Shown here in pieces: positions 16,960 through 25,495 of a DNA stretch of 64,000 nucleotides; within the stretch, counting starts at the first letter, position 1; each line of letters starts with the position of its first letter. The position numbers were made by a program, and so were the translations under genes. The DNA comes from Phycisphaerales bacterium (lineage in GTDB: Bacteria; Planctomycetota; Phycisphaerae; Phycisphaerales; SM1A02), in the NCBI GenBank assembly GCA_029245245.1, contig JAQWPT010000034.1:174756-238755 (forward strand). The letters run 5' to 3'. The notes beneath the pieces were generated by a model. That model was given only the letters and a program-made list of their open reading frames with translations. It was not told where the DNA came from and searched no databases.

Positions 16960-18582
16960 ATGTCAGAAGCACGGCGAGGCCTCATTCGAGTCACCACCAA
17001 CTATGGCCGCCTCATGGCGACCCTGGTGATCGGGGTGATTCTCACACGGGTCCAGTTGGAATGGGTCGGGATTGATGGGTTCGCCCTCATCGCCGCCATC
17101 ATCGCATCCAGCGGCCTCGCGGCGATGTTCCAGGACATCATGCGTTTCTCCATGGTGCGGGAACTCGGCACCGTCTGGCACGACATGAACGCCTCCGGCC
17201 ACGATGAAGAGTCCGAGCGGCATTTTCGGCGAGTCTACGCTTCATCGTTCGTGCTCTGCGGTCTGATCGCCCTGCTGAGCGCGATCGTCTTCGCACTGTT
17301 CCTGTGGCTCGTCAGCGATTCCATCTGGCCGTTCGACACGCTTGCCGCGGAGTACCGCACCGCCGCGAAATGGATGCTCGTCGCCGAAGGCGTCAAGACA
17401 TGCCTGCTGATCCTCCTCGCCCCTGCATTCAACATGTATGTGGTCATGGAACGGTTTCCAGAGAACAATCTCTGGCTCACCCTCAACCGACTGACCTATC
17501 TCATCTCAGCCCTGGTGCTGTTCGCTGTACTCGGAAGCGATCAGATCGAACTGAGTCTGATTCTCTACGGAGTCAGCGTTGCCGTGCTCCTGATGCTGAT
17601 CCTGCTCGTCGCAGTCGGACGCATCATGCTGGGCGACCCCAGACTCCGCCCGAATCTCCGCCTGGCGGATCGCGGTGCGTTTCGCGAGATCATCGGCACC
17701 TTCGGCTGGAACAGCACCGTGATCACCGCCATGAACCTGCATGAACGCGTGGGCGCACTGATCATGCTGGGATTCTTCGGACTCTGGGGAAGCGGCATCT
17801 TCAGCCTCGCCATGCGACTGGTCAGCTACGTCCGCATGCTGACGCTCGGCGTGACCTTCGGCCTCGATGCCGTCAGTGCACGATTGAGCTCCAGCGAGAA
17901 CATCACTGCATTCAGATCCGTCGTACGCCTTTCCACCCGTTTGAACGCCTACATCTCGATTCCCGCGGCCATCACCGTGTTCCTTCTCGCCGAACCGCTT
18001 CTGGAACTCTGGGTCGGCCAGGCCGCCAATGAGCCCGACCCGATGACGGGACGAGGATTCATCTCCGCCACCGCCGTACTCACCAGGATCATGATCATCG
18101 GCATGCTCAGTCGTGCGATCTCGGACGTCTGGATGAGGATGCTCTACGGGGCAGGACACATCAAGCGGTATGCGCCGATGATCCTCGCCGGCGGAATCGC
18201 CAACCCGATCATCGCCTGCCTGTTGATAACGTGGATGCCGCCATCCATGAACTGGATGGGCGCCGCCCTGTCCTTCAGTGCCGTGCTGTTCGTCGTCCAT
18301 CTGATCATGCTGCCGGTGACCAATGCACGCTATCTCGAGATGAACTGGCAGGATCTGCTTGGATCGCTCTGTCGACCGGCGGTCCTCGCTGCGATTCCCG
18401 CCGCGCTCTACGCCATCGTCCTGCTCTGGACGCAGCCTGCTCCATGGTGGGTGGTCTTCCCGATCTGCATCGTCTACGCCGTTGCGTACGGCGGTCTCGG
18501 ATACGTGTTCGGCCTTGAGCCGCAGGAACGGAAGCAGATCTACGCGATGATCGCCCGCGTGCGGAACCGACAGACTCAATAG
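16960..18582 (+). CDS. Polysaccharide flippase-like membrane protein (Wzx/MATE-type)
   Basis: 540 residues with about 12-14 hydrophobic helices, starting TTNYGRLMATLVIGVILTR and ending with a helix pair before GLEPQERKQIY. Size, topology and the MLHER-/GIFSLAMRLVSYV-type segments in the middle are those of lipid-linked oligosaccharide flippases and polysaccharide export proteins. It would move an undecaprenyl- or similar lipid-linked glycan across the inner membrane. ATG 16960 was chosen because the first helix follows soon after. It is convergent with the O-antigen ligase-like gene (7-base overlap), and both lie next to the sulfation genes. Confidence 0.75.
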   Translation: MSEARRGLIRVTTNYGRLMATLVIGVILTRVQLEWVGIDGFALIAAIIASSGLAAMFQDIMRFSMVRELGTVWHDMNASGHDEESERHFRRVYASSFVLCGLIALLSAIVFALFLWLVSDSIWPFDTLAAEYRTAAKWMLVAEGVKTCLLILLAPAFNMYVVMERFPENNLWLTLNRLTYLISALVLFAVLGSDQIELSLILYGVSVAVLLMLILLVAVGRIMLGDPRLRPNLRLADRGAFREIIGTFGWNSTVITAMNLHERVGALIMLGFFGLWGSGIFSLAMRLVSYVRMLTLGVTFGLDAVSARLSSSENITAFRSVVRLSTRLNAYISIPAAITVFLLAEPLLELWVGQAANEPDPMTGRGFISATAVLTRIMIIGMLSRAISDVWMRMLYGAGHIKRYAPMILAGGIANPIIACLLITWMPPSMNWMGAALSFSAVLFVVHLIMLPVTNARYLEMNWQDLLGSLCRPAVLAAIPAALYAIVLLWTQPAPWWVVFPICIVYAVAYGGLGYVFGLEPQERKQIYAMIARVRNRQTQ

Positions 18583-19946
18583 CCCTGAACTGCGGGCTCC
18601 TCGAGTTCTTCGTACGCATCCCACTCGGCCTCGTGGTCCCAATCCTCGTCCTCAAGATCCGGAAGCACCCAGGCCGGATCCTCCTCCTTGAGAGCGGTGC
18701 CCACCGTGATGAAGAAGATCGCCAGGATGACGTGACAGAACGACCACGCATAGGTCGGCCAGTAGACGACCTGGTTGAAGATCCCCTGCGTGTACATCGC
18801 CACCAGCAGCATTCCGAGGATGCTGATCAGGAACGGATCGACACCGATCTGGTGACGCATCCGCCAGGTCCGGAATGCGCAGCTCAGGGAAGTGCACAGG
18901 AGGATCATCATGGGAATCAAGAGGGAAAGTCCCCCCATGTACATCAGGTTGAAGTACGCACTGTGGGGATGAGCCTGGACCACGGAACTCCGGAACGCCA
19001 GTTCCGAGTTCACGCCGAAGAGGCCGAAGAGTGGTCGCTGCGTGTAGACATCCCGCGTATAGGCCGCCCAGACCTCGAACCGGTTGGATTCGAGATCCGC
19101 AAATCGATCGAAGGCCGTGTTCTCCGCCATGCCGATCACGTAACTCACGGCGGCAAGCCCCACCGCCAGTCCGATGATGGTGATGATCGGTCGACGACTG
19201 AGTTTGAAGATGATCGGGATGCCCACCATGAGGATTGCCAGCAGCGTCTGGCGACTCGCCGTCAGCAGCGCCATCCCGATGGTGATACCGATCGCGGCGA
19301 AGATGATCGGTTTCAGCGACACGGCCCGGGTCGTGATCGCCTTGTAGTAGAGCAGTGGAATCGACAGCGCAAAGAGCATGCCGATCTGATTCGAGTTCAC
19401 TCCATAGGGCTGGAACCGCCCGGCGCCACGAAGAAACGAATCACCCGGGAACAGGATGAGCCCCGACAGGGGAAGCAGCAGCGCGAGGAAGCAACCGAAG
19501 GCGAGTCCGTTGATGATCCGCGTCAGGTCCTGGACGTGCACGACCGTCCGAATGAGCATGATCGCGGCAAAGACGACCATCAGCCATTGCATGCGCAGGA
19601 TCAGCGCCAGGGTCCGGTCCTGCACCTGGAGCACGTACAGGAACATGACACAGGCCATCACCATGTACAGCCAGGCAATGGGAGGCACCTGCCGCCTGGG
19701 CCCCGGGTGCAGGAACGCACCCAGTCCCACGAGGAAGAACACCATTGCCGAGGACACCTTGGCCGCCTGCGAGATGATGCCCAGATCGGGGAGGCGACCG
19801 ACCGTCAGCCAGATCGGCACGATGGCCAGGGCGATGACGAGGCGGTACTGGGCCGGGACCGCCAGATAGACCAGTACCGCAACCATGGCCCCGGCAAGCA
19901 AGATCGGGATCGGGACGATATCCAGATAGAGTTCAATACGGTCCAT
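18576..19946 (-). CDS. O-antigen ligase/polymerase-like membrane protein (Wzy/WaaL family)
   Basis: 456 residues with 11-12 membrane helices, a short soluble loop, and an acidic cytoplasmic tail (DLEDEDWDHEAEWDAYEELEE). The signature of the ligase family is present: VNSNQIGMLFALSIPLLYY, TASRQTLLAILMVGIPIIF, and the large loop FGLFGVNSELAFRSS followed by VQAHPHSAYFNLMYMGG, whose H-x-H-[ST] pattern is typical of Wzy_C proteins. It would polymerise or ligate surface glycan outside the inner membrane. ATG 19946 places the first helix at residues 8-30. Confidence 0.8.
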   Translation of the reverse strand: MDRIELYLDIVPIPILLAGAMVAVLVYLAVPAQYRLVIALAIVPIWLTVGRLPDLGIISQAAKVSSAMVFFLVGLGAFLHPGPRRQVPPIAWLYMVMACVMFLYVLQVQDRTLALILRMQWLMVVFAAIMLIRTVVHVQDLTRIINGLAFGCFLALLLPLSGLILFPGDSFLRGAGRFQPYGVNSNQIGMLFALSIPLLYYKAITTRAVSLKPIIFAAIGITIGMALLTASRQTLLAILMVGIPIIFKLSRRPIITIIGLAVGLAAVSYVIGMAENTAFDRFADLESNRFEVWAAYTRDVYTQRPLFGLFGVNSELAFRSSVVQAHPHSAYFNLMYMGGLSLLIPMMILLCTSLSCAFRTWRMRHQIGVDPFLISILGMLLVAMYTQGIFNQVVYWPTYAWSFCHVILAIFFITVGTALKEEDPAWVLPDLEDEDWDHEAEWDAYEELEEPAVQGY

Positions 19947-20066
19947 CGGGCTCCATGCGACCTGCAGGTCTTCATGCCGTGTCGGCAATCACGGGGTGGG
20001 CTCTGCAGCCCGATTTTCCCCTCCAGATCGGATCGCTCCCTCAATGCAGCCCCGCTTTGTTCAGCC

Positions 20067-20072
20067 TAGACT
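20067..20072 (+). promoter_or_regulatory. Possible -10 element (TAGACT) very close to the 20085 start
   Basis: TAGACT lies 12 bases before the ATG at 20085, which would leave a leader of only about 6 bases. No good -35 element is seen, and no ribosome site precedes the ATG. Tentative. Confidence 0.3.
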
Positions 20073-20084
20073 TTCTCCGGACAG

Positions 20085-21068
20085 ATGACGCGACTTTTTT
20101 GCCATTCCCTGCTGCTTCTGCTGCTCGCCCTCGGAGCCGCCCAGGCTCCACCGCCCACCCCGGAGCCCGCCACCAAGCACCCCCCCCAGCCGGAGCCGGA
20201 GCCGACGCCCCGCTCCGCCGCGATCATCCTCGACGGCATCAAATACACCGACCTGGAGAAGCAGGGATCCCTGACCAGGAAGACCTGCCGAACACTGGAC
20301 ATTCCCACGGTCCCCATCGCCTACCACGGTGGCGTCGACTTCAACCAGGACGGCACGATTACCCCGAAGGACATCGAACGGTTCCAGCGGTGGGCGGATC
20401 TCTCCATCCCCCGCACCAGTACCTCCCTGGCGGTCCTCGACTACGAGCAGCCCTGGTGGGATGAACTTACCGCCCGCGAAATCACGCTGGAGCGACTGGA
20501 CCAGATTCTCGGTGTCTACGCGCAGGGACTGGCCATCGCCAAGGAGACCCGACCCGGTGTCCGTTGGGGATACTGGGGCCTGCCCACCATGCGCAATGTC
20601 TCCGCCGGATGGAAGGAACAGGATCTCTCCGTCACATCACTGATGCTCAGGCAGGGAGCCGTCTTCCCAGGCGCCTACGACTGCAACCCCGACAAAGGGC
20701 CGGACGAATTCAAGTGGTACGTACAGCGGGTTCTTGAATCGATCCAGGGCCAACGACCACTGTGGGCCTTCATCAATACCCGCTACTGCGGCCAGGGCGG
20801 AGATCGATCGAAGTTCATTCCCATCGACGTGGTCCTCGCAAATGCAGATGCGATTCTTCAGGCGAGGTGGGTTGATGACGAAGGTGTTGCGCATCGAGCT
20901 GCGGGGGTGGTGCTCTGGGATACCTATGGATGGAGCGACGAGGCCGACTGGCCTGAACTGGATCGCCACAACGCGAAACTGTTCAGCCAACTGCACGCCC
21001 TGGCTCAGCACCTGCAGGAAGACGAAGTTCAGTCCCGACCGGGACCCCCGTCACCGCCCGAGCCCTGA
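20085..21068 (+). CDS. Secreted hypothetical protein, possibly a TIM-barrel glycosidase-like fold
   Basis: 327 residues. Signal peptide LFCHSLLLLLLALGAAQA, then a Pro/Glu-rich linker (residues 20-45), then a globular domain beginning AAIILDGIKYTD. DFNQDGTITPKDIERF looks like a single EF-hand/dockerin-type calcium loop. LAVLDYEQPWWDELTAREITLERLDQILGVYAQGLA followed by RWGYWGLPT recalls the acid-catalyst strand of hyaluronidase-like TIM barrels (D-x-E), but the similarity is only impressionistic. The C-terminus overlaps the convergent PSCyt1 gene by 40 bases. Confidence 0.6.
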   Translation: MTRLFCHSLLLLLLALGAAQAPPPTPEPATKHPPQPEPEPTPRSAAIILDGIKYTDLEKQGSLTRKTCRTLDIPTVPIAYHGGVDFNQDGTITPKDIERFQRWADLSIPRTSTSLAVLDYEQPWWDELTAREITLERLDQILGVYAQGLAIAKETRPGVRWGYWGLPTMRNVSAGWKEQDLSVTSLMLRQGAVFPGAYDCNPDKGPDEFKWYVQRVLESIQGQRPLWAFINTRYCGQGGDRSKFIPIDVVLANADAILQARWVDDEGVAHRAAGVVLWDTYGWSDEADWPELDRHNAKLFSQLHALAQHLQEDEVQSRPGPPSPPEP

Positions 21069-22132
21069 TCACGCCGCCGCGATCGCATCAACTCGCGAAG
21101 TTTCCGCTGCTCCTCGGGTGTCAGCGTGCTGGGCCTGCCACCTTCAGCACCCCGCCTGCCACCTTCAGCACCCTGCATGCCACCCTCAGCACCCTGCATG
21201 CCACCGCGGCCACCGCGATTGGCACGATCGCCACCCCGCCCCTGCGGATTCGACTGGGCCGCAGCCAGCAGGGTCCGCATCGCATCCTGCTGGTCGGGCG
21301 TCAGCGCCGACCACATTTCAGACTGGACCGCTTCCACCTGCTGCTTCATCTTGTTGATCGCGTTCAACTCCGCCTTGGCCTTCTGGATGTCCTCGGCCGT
21401 GACTTCGCCGGATGGTTCCGATTCGGTGATCTGCTTCAACTCGTTGATCCGCTGACGATGTTCGCGCTCGAAGGATCGGGTCGACGACTGGAATGCCGTG
21501 ATCTGCTCCCTGGCGATCGTCTGTTGCTGCTGGTCGAGGTCCAGCCCCATGTACAGTTCGAACCACTCCCGGGGACGGACCCGGTTTTGCCGACCGGACC
21601 GCTGCACGTCCGTGGATGCGCCGGAACGGATCCAGGTCTCGATGACCTCGACCTCGGCCTTGCTCAACGGCTCGCCTTCCGGAGGCATGATGTCTTCATG
21701 GCTCGAGGCAAGCGTGATCCGGCGAAAGAGTTCACTGGACTGCGGGTCACCGCGGCGGACGACCCAGTATTCCTCTGAACCGGTGAAGAGTTGATCAAGG
21801 GGCAGTATCTGCAGTCCACCCTTCTGCTTCAGGGCCCCATGGCACCGTTCACAATGCGTCGACAGGATGCCGGTCACATCGGACCCTCTGCGTCGCATGT
21901 CCGGGGCCGCATCCGGTGCACCCGGAGCGCCGCGAAGGCCCGGGCCCGGACGGTTGGGCTCCACATCGACTTCCGGACCCGACAGATCCGGTTCCCCTGA
22001 TCCCTTCTCTTCGTTGCGTTCAGCGACATCTTCAGGAGACGTGGGATCGAACGGCGGATCATCCGCCAGGGCCCAGGGCCCCATCGCCATCGAAACCACC
22101 ACCAGGGCACGCCATGTGCAAAGACCAGTCAT
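21029..22132 (-). CDS. PSCyt1-type cytochrome protein with coiled coil and 7-residue repeats
   Basis: 367 residues. Signal peptide ending GPWALADD, an acidic Pro-rich linker, then a planctomycete cytochrome segment: ILSTHCERCHGALKQKGG (CxxCH), VRRGDPQSSELFRRI, EDIMPPEGEPLSKAEVEVIETWI. After that come a predicted coiled coil (about 205-285, KQITESEPSG, KAKAELNAINKMKQQVEAV), an LTPDQQDAMRTLL segment like the LTXXQ motif of Spy/CpxP-type proteins, a Gly-rich tract with three copies of GG(M/R)(Q/R)GAE, and a second LTPEEQRKLRELM. ATG 22132 is used because the longer upstream frame has no signal peptide and overlaps mrp on the other strand. Envelope role unknown. Confidence 0.8.
   Translation of the reverse strand: MTGLCTWRALVVVSMAMGPWALADDPPFDPTSPEDVAERNEEKGSGEPDLSGPEVDVEPNRPGPGLRGAPGAPDAAPDMRRRGSDVTGILSTHCERCHGALKQKGGLQILPLDQLFTGSEEYWVVRRGDPQSSELFRRITLASSHEDIMPPEGEPLSKAEVEVIETWIRSGASTDVQRSGRQNRVRPREWFELYMGLDLDQQQQTIAREQITAFQSSTRSFEREHRQRINELKQITESEPSGEVTAEDIQKAKAELNAINKMKQQVEAVQSEMWSALTPDQQDAMRTLLAAAQSNPQGRGGDRANRGGRGGMQGAEGGMQGAEGGRRGAEGGRPSTLTPEEQRKLRELMRSRRRDQGSGGDGGPGRD
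21136..21209 (-). repeat. 21-base tandem repeats coding a 7-residue unit
   Basis: Units begin at 21136, 21157, 21178 and (degenerate) 21199 on the plus-strand numbering. On the coding strand they give GG(M/R)(Q/R)GAE. The near-identity of units at DNA level suggests recent slippage expansion inside the PSCyt1 gene. Confidence 0.8.
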
Positions 22133-22225
22133 GCAGCCACTCCTTGTCAGGGTCCGCAGTCGGTATGATTCTACGTTCCCACGATCCCTGACATCCCCGG
22201 AACCCTTCACCAGGCTGATGAAACC

Positions 22226-23335
22226 ATGCCCCTGACCCACGATGCCGTCCTCCAGGCCCTTTCCACTGTTCAGGATCCAGACCTTGGTCGGGATCTGGTC
22301 ACTCTGGGCATGGTCAAGGATGTGCAGATCGACGGATCCAAGGTGACGGTCGGCATCGAGCTGACCACCCCGGCCTGCCCCATGAAGGATCGCATCCAGT
22401 CGGACATTGAAGCGGCGATTACACAGGCAGCCCAGGGCGACCAGGTGCACATCGAGATCGAGTTCACCGCCAAGGTCCGCGCCGCCGAGCCGGCAGACAC
22501 CGAGACTCCAAACCCCCTGCCCGGGGTCAAGCACGTGATCGCGGTTGGAGCCGGAAAGGGTGGCGTGGGCAAATCGACCGTCTCCACCTTCCTGGCCACG
22601 GGCCTGGCGCGACTCGGAGCCAAGGTCGGACTGCTCGACGGCGACATCTACGGTCCTTCGCTGGCGACCATGCTCGGGCTCGATGAAATCCAGCCCACCG
22701 CCAACGGCAACATCCTTGATCCTTTCATGGTCCATGGCATCAAGTCCATGAGCATTGCGAAACTCGTCGATCCCGAGAAGGCGATGATCTGGCGTGGGCC
22801 GATGGCGCACAAGGCATTCTCCCAACTCGTCCTGCAGACGAACTGGGGTGAACTGGACTACCTCATCGTGGACCTTCCCCCGGGAACGGGCGATGTCCCC
22901 CTGTCCCTGGCGCAACTGCTGCCACTGACGGGATCGGTCGTCGTCTGCACGCCGCAGCGCGTCGCCATCGACGATGCCCGCCGCGCCGTTCGCATGTTCC
23001 AGCAGTTGAACGTGGGAGTCCTCGGCGTGGTCGAGAACATGAGCTGCTTCGTTGGTGACGATGGCAAGGAATACGATCTCTTCGGCCGCGGAGGCGCAGA
23101 ACGCATGGCGGAAGGAATGGGCATTCCCTTCCTCGGAGCGGTCCCGCTGCACATGAACATGCGGATCAATGCGGACGAAGGCACGCCGCTGAAGAACTTC
23201 GAGATCAACGAAGACATCACCAGCACGCTGCTGGAAATCTGCCAGCACCTGGCCCAGCAGGTGTCGATCACGACCATGAATGCCCCGGAACGGCCGACGC
23301 TGACGATCAGCGGGCAGCCAGGACCATCAGCGTAA
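22226..23335 (+). CDS. mrp: Mrp/ApbC/NBP35-family iron-sulfur carrier ATPase
   Basis: 369 residues. N-terminal MIP18/DUF59 domain (residues 1-95: ALSTVQDPDLGRDLVTLGMV, TTPACPMKD), then the deviant Walker A GAGKGGVGKST at about 107, the switch GLLDGDIYGPSL, and IVDLPPGTGDVPLSL. The family scaffolds and transfers Fe-S clusters. Oddity: the C-terminal CxxC that bridges the cluster in Salmonella ApbC is absent; the region reads NMSCFVGDDGKEYDLFG with a single Cys274. Other bacterial Mrp proteins also lack it, so a role is retained but cluster binding may differ. Convergent with the CPBP protease gene (29-base overlap). Confidence 0.92.
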   Translation: MPLTHDAVLQALSTVQDPDLGRDLVTLGMVKDVQIDGSKVTVGIELTTPACPMKDRIQSDIEAAITQAAQGDQVHIEIEFTAKVRAAEPADTETPNPLPGVKHVIAVGAGKGGVGKSTVSTFLATGLARLGAKVGLLDGDIYGPSLATMLGLDEIQPTANGNILDPFMVHGIKSMSIAKLVDPEKAMIWRGPMAHKAFSQLVLQTNWGELDYLIVDLPPGTGDVPLSLAQLLPLTGSVVVCTPQRVAIDDARRAVRMFQQLNVGVLGVVENMSCFVGDDGKEYDLFGRGGAERMAEGMGIPFLGAVPLHMNMRINADEGTPLKNFEINEDITSTLLEICQHLAQQVSITTMNAPERPTLTISGQPGPSA

Positions 23336-24794
23336 TCACGATTCCGTTGCTGCACCCATGCATGACCATGGGCGCGATCAACGATCCACGCCACTCACGC
23401 ATCAACGCGAGCCCGACGGCGATGGCCGCCAGGGCCGGGATCCCCAGCAGCCCCTGGGGATGAATGGCCGCAAAGACCAGGGACACCACCAGGATGGAGA
23501 TCACCACGCTCCATCCGATGCGCCATCCACCGGTCGCAGTGCGAAGTTGGCGGTAGAGCACGCCCCGGAACAGCGTCTCCTCCAGGAACGGCGCGACGAT
23601 TGCGGCCACGAAGTAGACCTGGACGATCGCCCAGATCGATCCATCGGCGACCATCAGCAGGATCGGGTGCGATGGCATCGGTGCCGGCGAGAAATCCGTA
23701 CCGGGGTTGTCCGGCGCCGTCACCAGCATCAGCAGGTAGACGAGCAGGACGCCGATGGCCAGCAGTGGCAGCATCATCAGGTACCCACAGACACCCCATC
23801 CGAGTTCACGCCACAGCGAGCCGGATCCTTCCGGTCCCGTGGTCCACCCGATCGCTCGGCGGGTCTGGGCCCACGTGTTTCCTCGCAGCACCGGCCAGAA
23901 GACGATCAATACGGTCGAACCCTGCACGATCCCCGCCAGCAACAGTGCATTGCCCGAAAGTGCCGGCACCAATTCCACCAGCAGATGCAGGCCGTACTGC
24001 ACGAGGAAGAACACCACCATCCACACTGCAAACGCTTCGGCCAGCAGTCCATCGCGGTTCGAACTCGGGCCGAGCCCGTGATACAGGCGGCGGGAGCAGG
24101 CAAGGACGATCACCAGGATCAACAGGATGAGACCGATGACCAGCCCACCCATGAATGCCGATCCCATCACGGCGAGCGCCACCAGGACGACGACAGCCTC
24201 ATTCTGCATGCGCCGGCGAAGCTCGCTCTCCCCGGAACCAGCAGGATGAAGAGCCAGTTCTCCGAACCAGCCCAGCGAATCGATGAGCGTTTCCTGTTCA
24301 CCCGCATCCAGTCCACCGGGCACCTCGCCCGGCACCGGTGACGCGTCATAGATTCGAGACAGGTCGTGGAAGATGCGGTCCTGCTGGCTGGTCGGCACAT
24401 AGCCCGCCTCGCTCATCTGCACTTCCATCCGCATGAGCAGAGCCCTTGCGGCATCGGCGCCTTCAAGTTCTCCCGCCAGCACGACTCCACGGAAACGATG
24501 CTCGGGACTTCCGACCTCGAACTTCTGGAGTCCCGTGGTGGCCGAGCCACCCCAGCCGACCGCATTCATTCCGACCAGGAGCCGTCCTTCCATGCGATCG
24601 GTGACGTGATCTGCAGCGGCCTGAATGTCCTTGCCGCCGTCGGTTGATTCGCCGGCGATGTTCAGCAGGATGATCAGCAGAGCGACAATGATGATCACTG
24701 CCCACGCGACGAGGGCGAATCCCATCGGCGGGCGCGGGTCGCCGGCGACGACAGGTGGTTCGTGCTCCATGCCCGGGCTCATCGGTTCACTCAT
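23307..24794 (-). CDS. CPBP-family intramembrane metalloprotease
   Basis: 495 residues: one N-terminal helix (GFALVAWAVIIIVALLIILLN), a periplasmic or lumenal domain of about 150 residues, then 7-8 helices. The CPBP/Abi signature is complete: EETLFRGVLYRQL (Glu-Glu-x3-Arg), FAAIHP in the next helix, and MHGCSNG in the last. These residues bind zinc in the Rce1-like family. The large N-terminal extension is unusual, as typical members have about 250 residues. The substrate is unknown; bacterial relatives act in bacteriocin self-immunity or envelope maturation. Confidence 0.85.
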   Translation of the reverse strand: MSEPMSPGMEHEPPVVAGDPRPPMGFALVAWAVIIIVALLIILLNIAGESTDGGKDIQAAADHVTDRMEGRLLVGMNAVGWGGSATTGLQKFEVGSPEHRFRGVVLAGELEGADAARALLMRMEVQMSEAGYVPTSQQDRIFHDLSRIYDASPVPGEVPGGLDAGEQETLIDSLGWFGELALHPAGSGESELRRRMQNEAVVVLVALAVMGSAFMGGLVIGLILLILVIVLACSRRLYHGLGPSSNRDGLLAEAFAVWMVVFFLVQYGLHLLVELVPALSGNALLLAGIVQGSTVLIVFWPVLRGNTWAQTRRAIGWTTGPEGSGSLWRELGWGVCGYLMMLPLLAIGVLLVYLLMLVTAPDNPGTDFSPAPMPSHPILLMVADGSIWAIVQVYFVAAIVAPFLEETLFRGVLYRQLRTATGGWRIGWSVVISILVVSLVFAAIHPQGLLGIPALAAIAVGLALMREWRGSLIAPMVMHGCSNGIVITLMVLAAR

Positions 24795-24920
24795 CCTTCA
24801 CCATCTCCAAGGCCGTCTTGGACCACAAGGCCTACGATATGCCCTCAAGGCCAACCCGCTTCAGGACCCGAAAAACCCACTTCAACCCCCCAAAGCAAGG
24901 CGCCAAGGGGCCTCGGGATC

Positions 24921-24948
24921 TTGACAGGAATCCCTGTCTTTGTATCCT
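24921..24948 (+). promoter_or_regulatory. Probable promoter of rplM-rpsI
   Basis: TTGACA at 24921-24926 and TATCCT at 24943-24948 are separated by 16 bases, with a TG directly before the -10. Transcription would start about 75 bases before the rplM ATG, leaving room for a leader. The -35 is a perfect consensus match. Confidence 0.65.
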
Positions 24949-25029
24949 CGCTCTTTCGCCTCATGGTCGCAACCCACGGGGCGGTGTTTCATGCCCATGC
25001 AATCAACACGCAAGAGGAACGGTGGCACC

Positions 25030-25464
25030 ATGCCTCGCCAGACGACATTCATGAAAACAGGTGAGATGACACGGCAGTGGCATCACATCGATGCCGATGG
25101 CCAGATCCTTGGTCGACTTGCGGCCAAGGTCGCTCCCATACTCATGGGCAAGCATCGACCCGAGTTCACCCCCCACGTCGATACCGGCGACTATGTCATC
25201 GTGACCAATGCTGCGAAAATCGCTCTCACCGGTCGCAAGGGTGAGCAGCGAATGCACATGCGATACAGCGGATACCCGGGCGGCCTCAATGTGAGGAGCA
25301 CGAACGATCTGCTCGCAAAGCACCCCGAGCGTGTCGTCGAACAGGCGATTCGCCGGATGCTTCCCAAGACCCGGCTCGGACGAGCCATGTTCAAGAAACT
25401 CAAGGTGTACCCCGGAGCGGATCACACCCACGGTGCCCAACCCATGCAGGAGCTGAGCGTCTGA
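25030..25464 (+). CDS. rplM: 50S ribosomal protein L13
   Basis: An early-assembling large-subunit protein binding 23S rRNA. 144 residues from ATG 25030 (MPRQTTFM), with GAGGAAC 10-16 bases upstream. Family signatures: WHHIDADGQILGRLAAKVA, HVDTGDYVIVTNA, RPERVVEQAIRRMLPKTRLGRAMFKKLKVYPG, NHxH-like DHTHGAQ. Earlier in-frame ATGs would add a nonconserved stretch. Cotranscribed with rpsI 31 bases downstream, the almost universal bacterial pair. Confidence 0.97.
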   Translation: MPRQTTFMKTGEMTRQWHHIDADGQILGRLAAKVAPILMGKHRPEFTPHVDTGDYVIVTNAAKIALTGRKGEQRMHMRYSGYPGGLNVRSTNDLLAKHPERVVEQAIRRMLPKTRLGRAMFKKLKVYPGADHTHGAQPMQELSV

Positions 25465-25495
25465 CTCACGTCAACGCGATGCACAAAGACATTCA

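Noticed and set aside
22133..23248. N-terminal half of a long minus-strand frame over the mrp gene
   Set aside because: The real gene starts at 22132 with a signal peptide; the upstream part only mirrors mrp.
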